Assembly: GCA_041569895.1 (NCBI GenBank)
Contig: JBFFXF010000350.1
Location: forward strand, 1 to 6,672
Origin: JBFFXF01 sp041569895
Lineage (GTDB): Bacteria; Planctomycetota; UBA8108; JACQVS01
Reading direction: 5' to 3'
Length of the DNA stretch: 6,672 bases
The position numbers and the translations under genes are program-made. The notes below the pieces were generated by a model. The model was not told where the DNA came from, did no database searches, and was given only the letters and a program-made list of their open reading frames with translations. Shown here in pieces: positions 6,585-6,672 of the stretch; position 1 is the first letter of the stretch, and each line of letters opens with the position of its first letter.

Positions 6585-6604
6585 CGCGACCGCGACGCGG
6601 TCAG
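6581..6604 (+). terminator. Hairpin at the end of the operon, no T-run
   Basis: CTGACGCG (6581-6588), which includes the stop codon, can pair with CGCGGTCAG (6596-6604) through eight base pairs with one bulged G. An alternative fold pairs GACCGC (6588-6593) with GCGGTC (6597-6602). No U-tract follows, so this is at most a weak or factor-assisted terminator or a 3'-end protecting stem. Confidence 0.4.
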
Positions 6605-6652
6605 CGGAAGGCGCGCGCCGGGTTTGGTCACGTCGTCCGGTCCCCGCAGCGG

Positions 6653-6658
6653 TACAAT
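6653..6658 (+). promoter_or_regulatory. Candidate -10 element for a gene beyond the right edge
   Basis: TACAAT lies within GGTACAATCG, 69 bases after the metallopeptidase stop. Nine bases (GTACAATCG) are identical to the candidate -10 region at 3280-3288. The TTGGTC at 6624-6629 is a possible -35, but the 23-base spacer is too long for a standard promoter, so an extended -10 type is more likely. The gene it would serve is not in the window. Confidence 0.35.
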
Positions 6659-6672
6659 CGAGGCACCGCCGC

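Overview
The window is GC-rich DNA with predominantly G/C third codon positions. Its gene families are typical of Planctomycetota and similar large-genome environmental bacteria: a DUF1080 lipoprotein, an exported HEAT-repeat protein, a DUF1570-like HExxH peptidase, a TolB-like/CehA-McbA fusion and a probable DUF1501 scrap. I infer Planctomycetota or a relative such as Acidobacteriota or Myxococcota. There is no rRNA or other marker gene to settle this. No tRNA, insertion sequence or CRISPR array was seen.

Layout: (1) 2-1801 (+) is the 3' part of a large gene with a beta-propeller end, a carboxypeptidase-regulatory-like module and a CehA/McbA-type metallohydrolase domain. It is cut by the left edge. 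(2) 1817-2002 is a hexanucleotide-periodic array between convergent genes, containing a canonical G-quadruplex motif at 1938-1970. (3) 2023-2889 (-) is a DUF1080 (3-keto-disaccharide hydrolase-like) lipoprotein. (4) 2890-3372 is a divergent intergenic region. It holds an apparent DUF1501 C-terminal remnant on the minus strand, a large imperfect hairpin and a candidate promoter facing right. (5) 3373-5025 (+) is an exported HEAT-repeat protein with an alpha/beta-hydrolase fold whose whole catalytic triad appears replaced. (6) 5025-6584 (+) is an exported HExxH metallopeptidase overlapping the previous stop by one base. (7) 6585-6672 holds a hairpin and a second candidate promoter for a gene beyond the window.

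The strongest functional unit is the two-gene operon 3373-6584. It has good Shine-Dalgarno sites, a TGATG overlap and two export signals, so a non-catalytic hydrolase-fold/HEAT protein and a zinc peptidase are probably made together and act outside the cytoplasm. The substrate is unknown. The DUF1080 and CehA/McbA genes are ordinary hydrolytic accessory genes with no visible mechanistic link to this operon.
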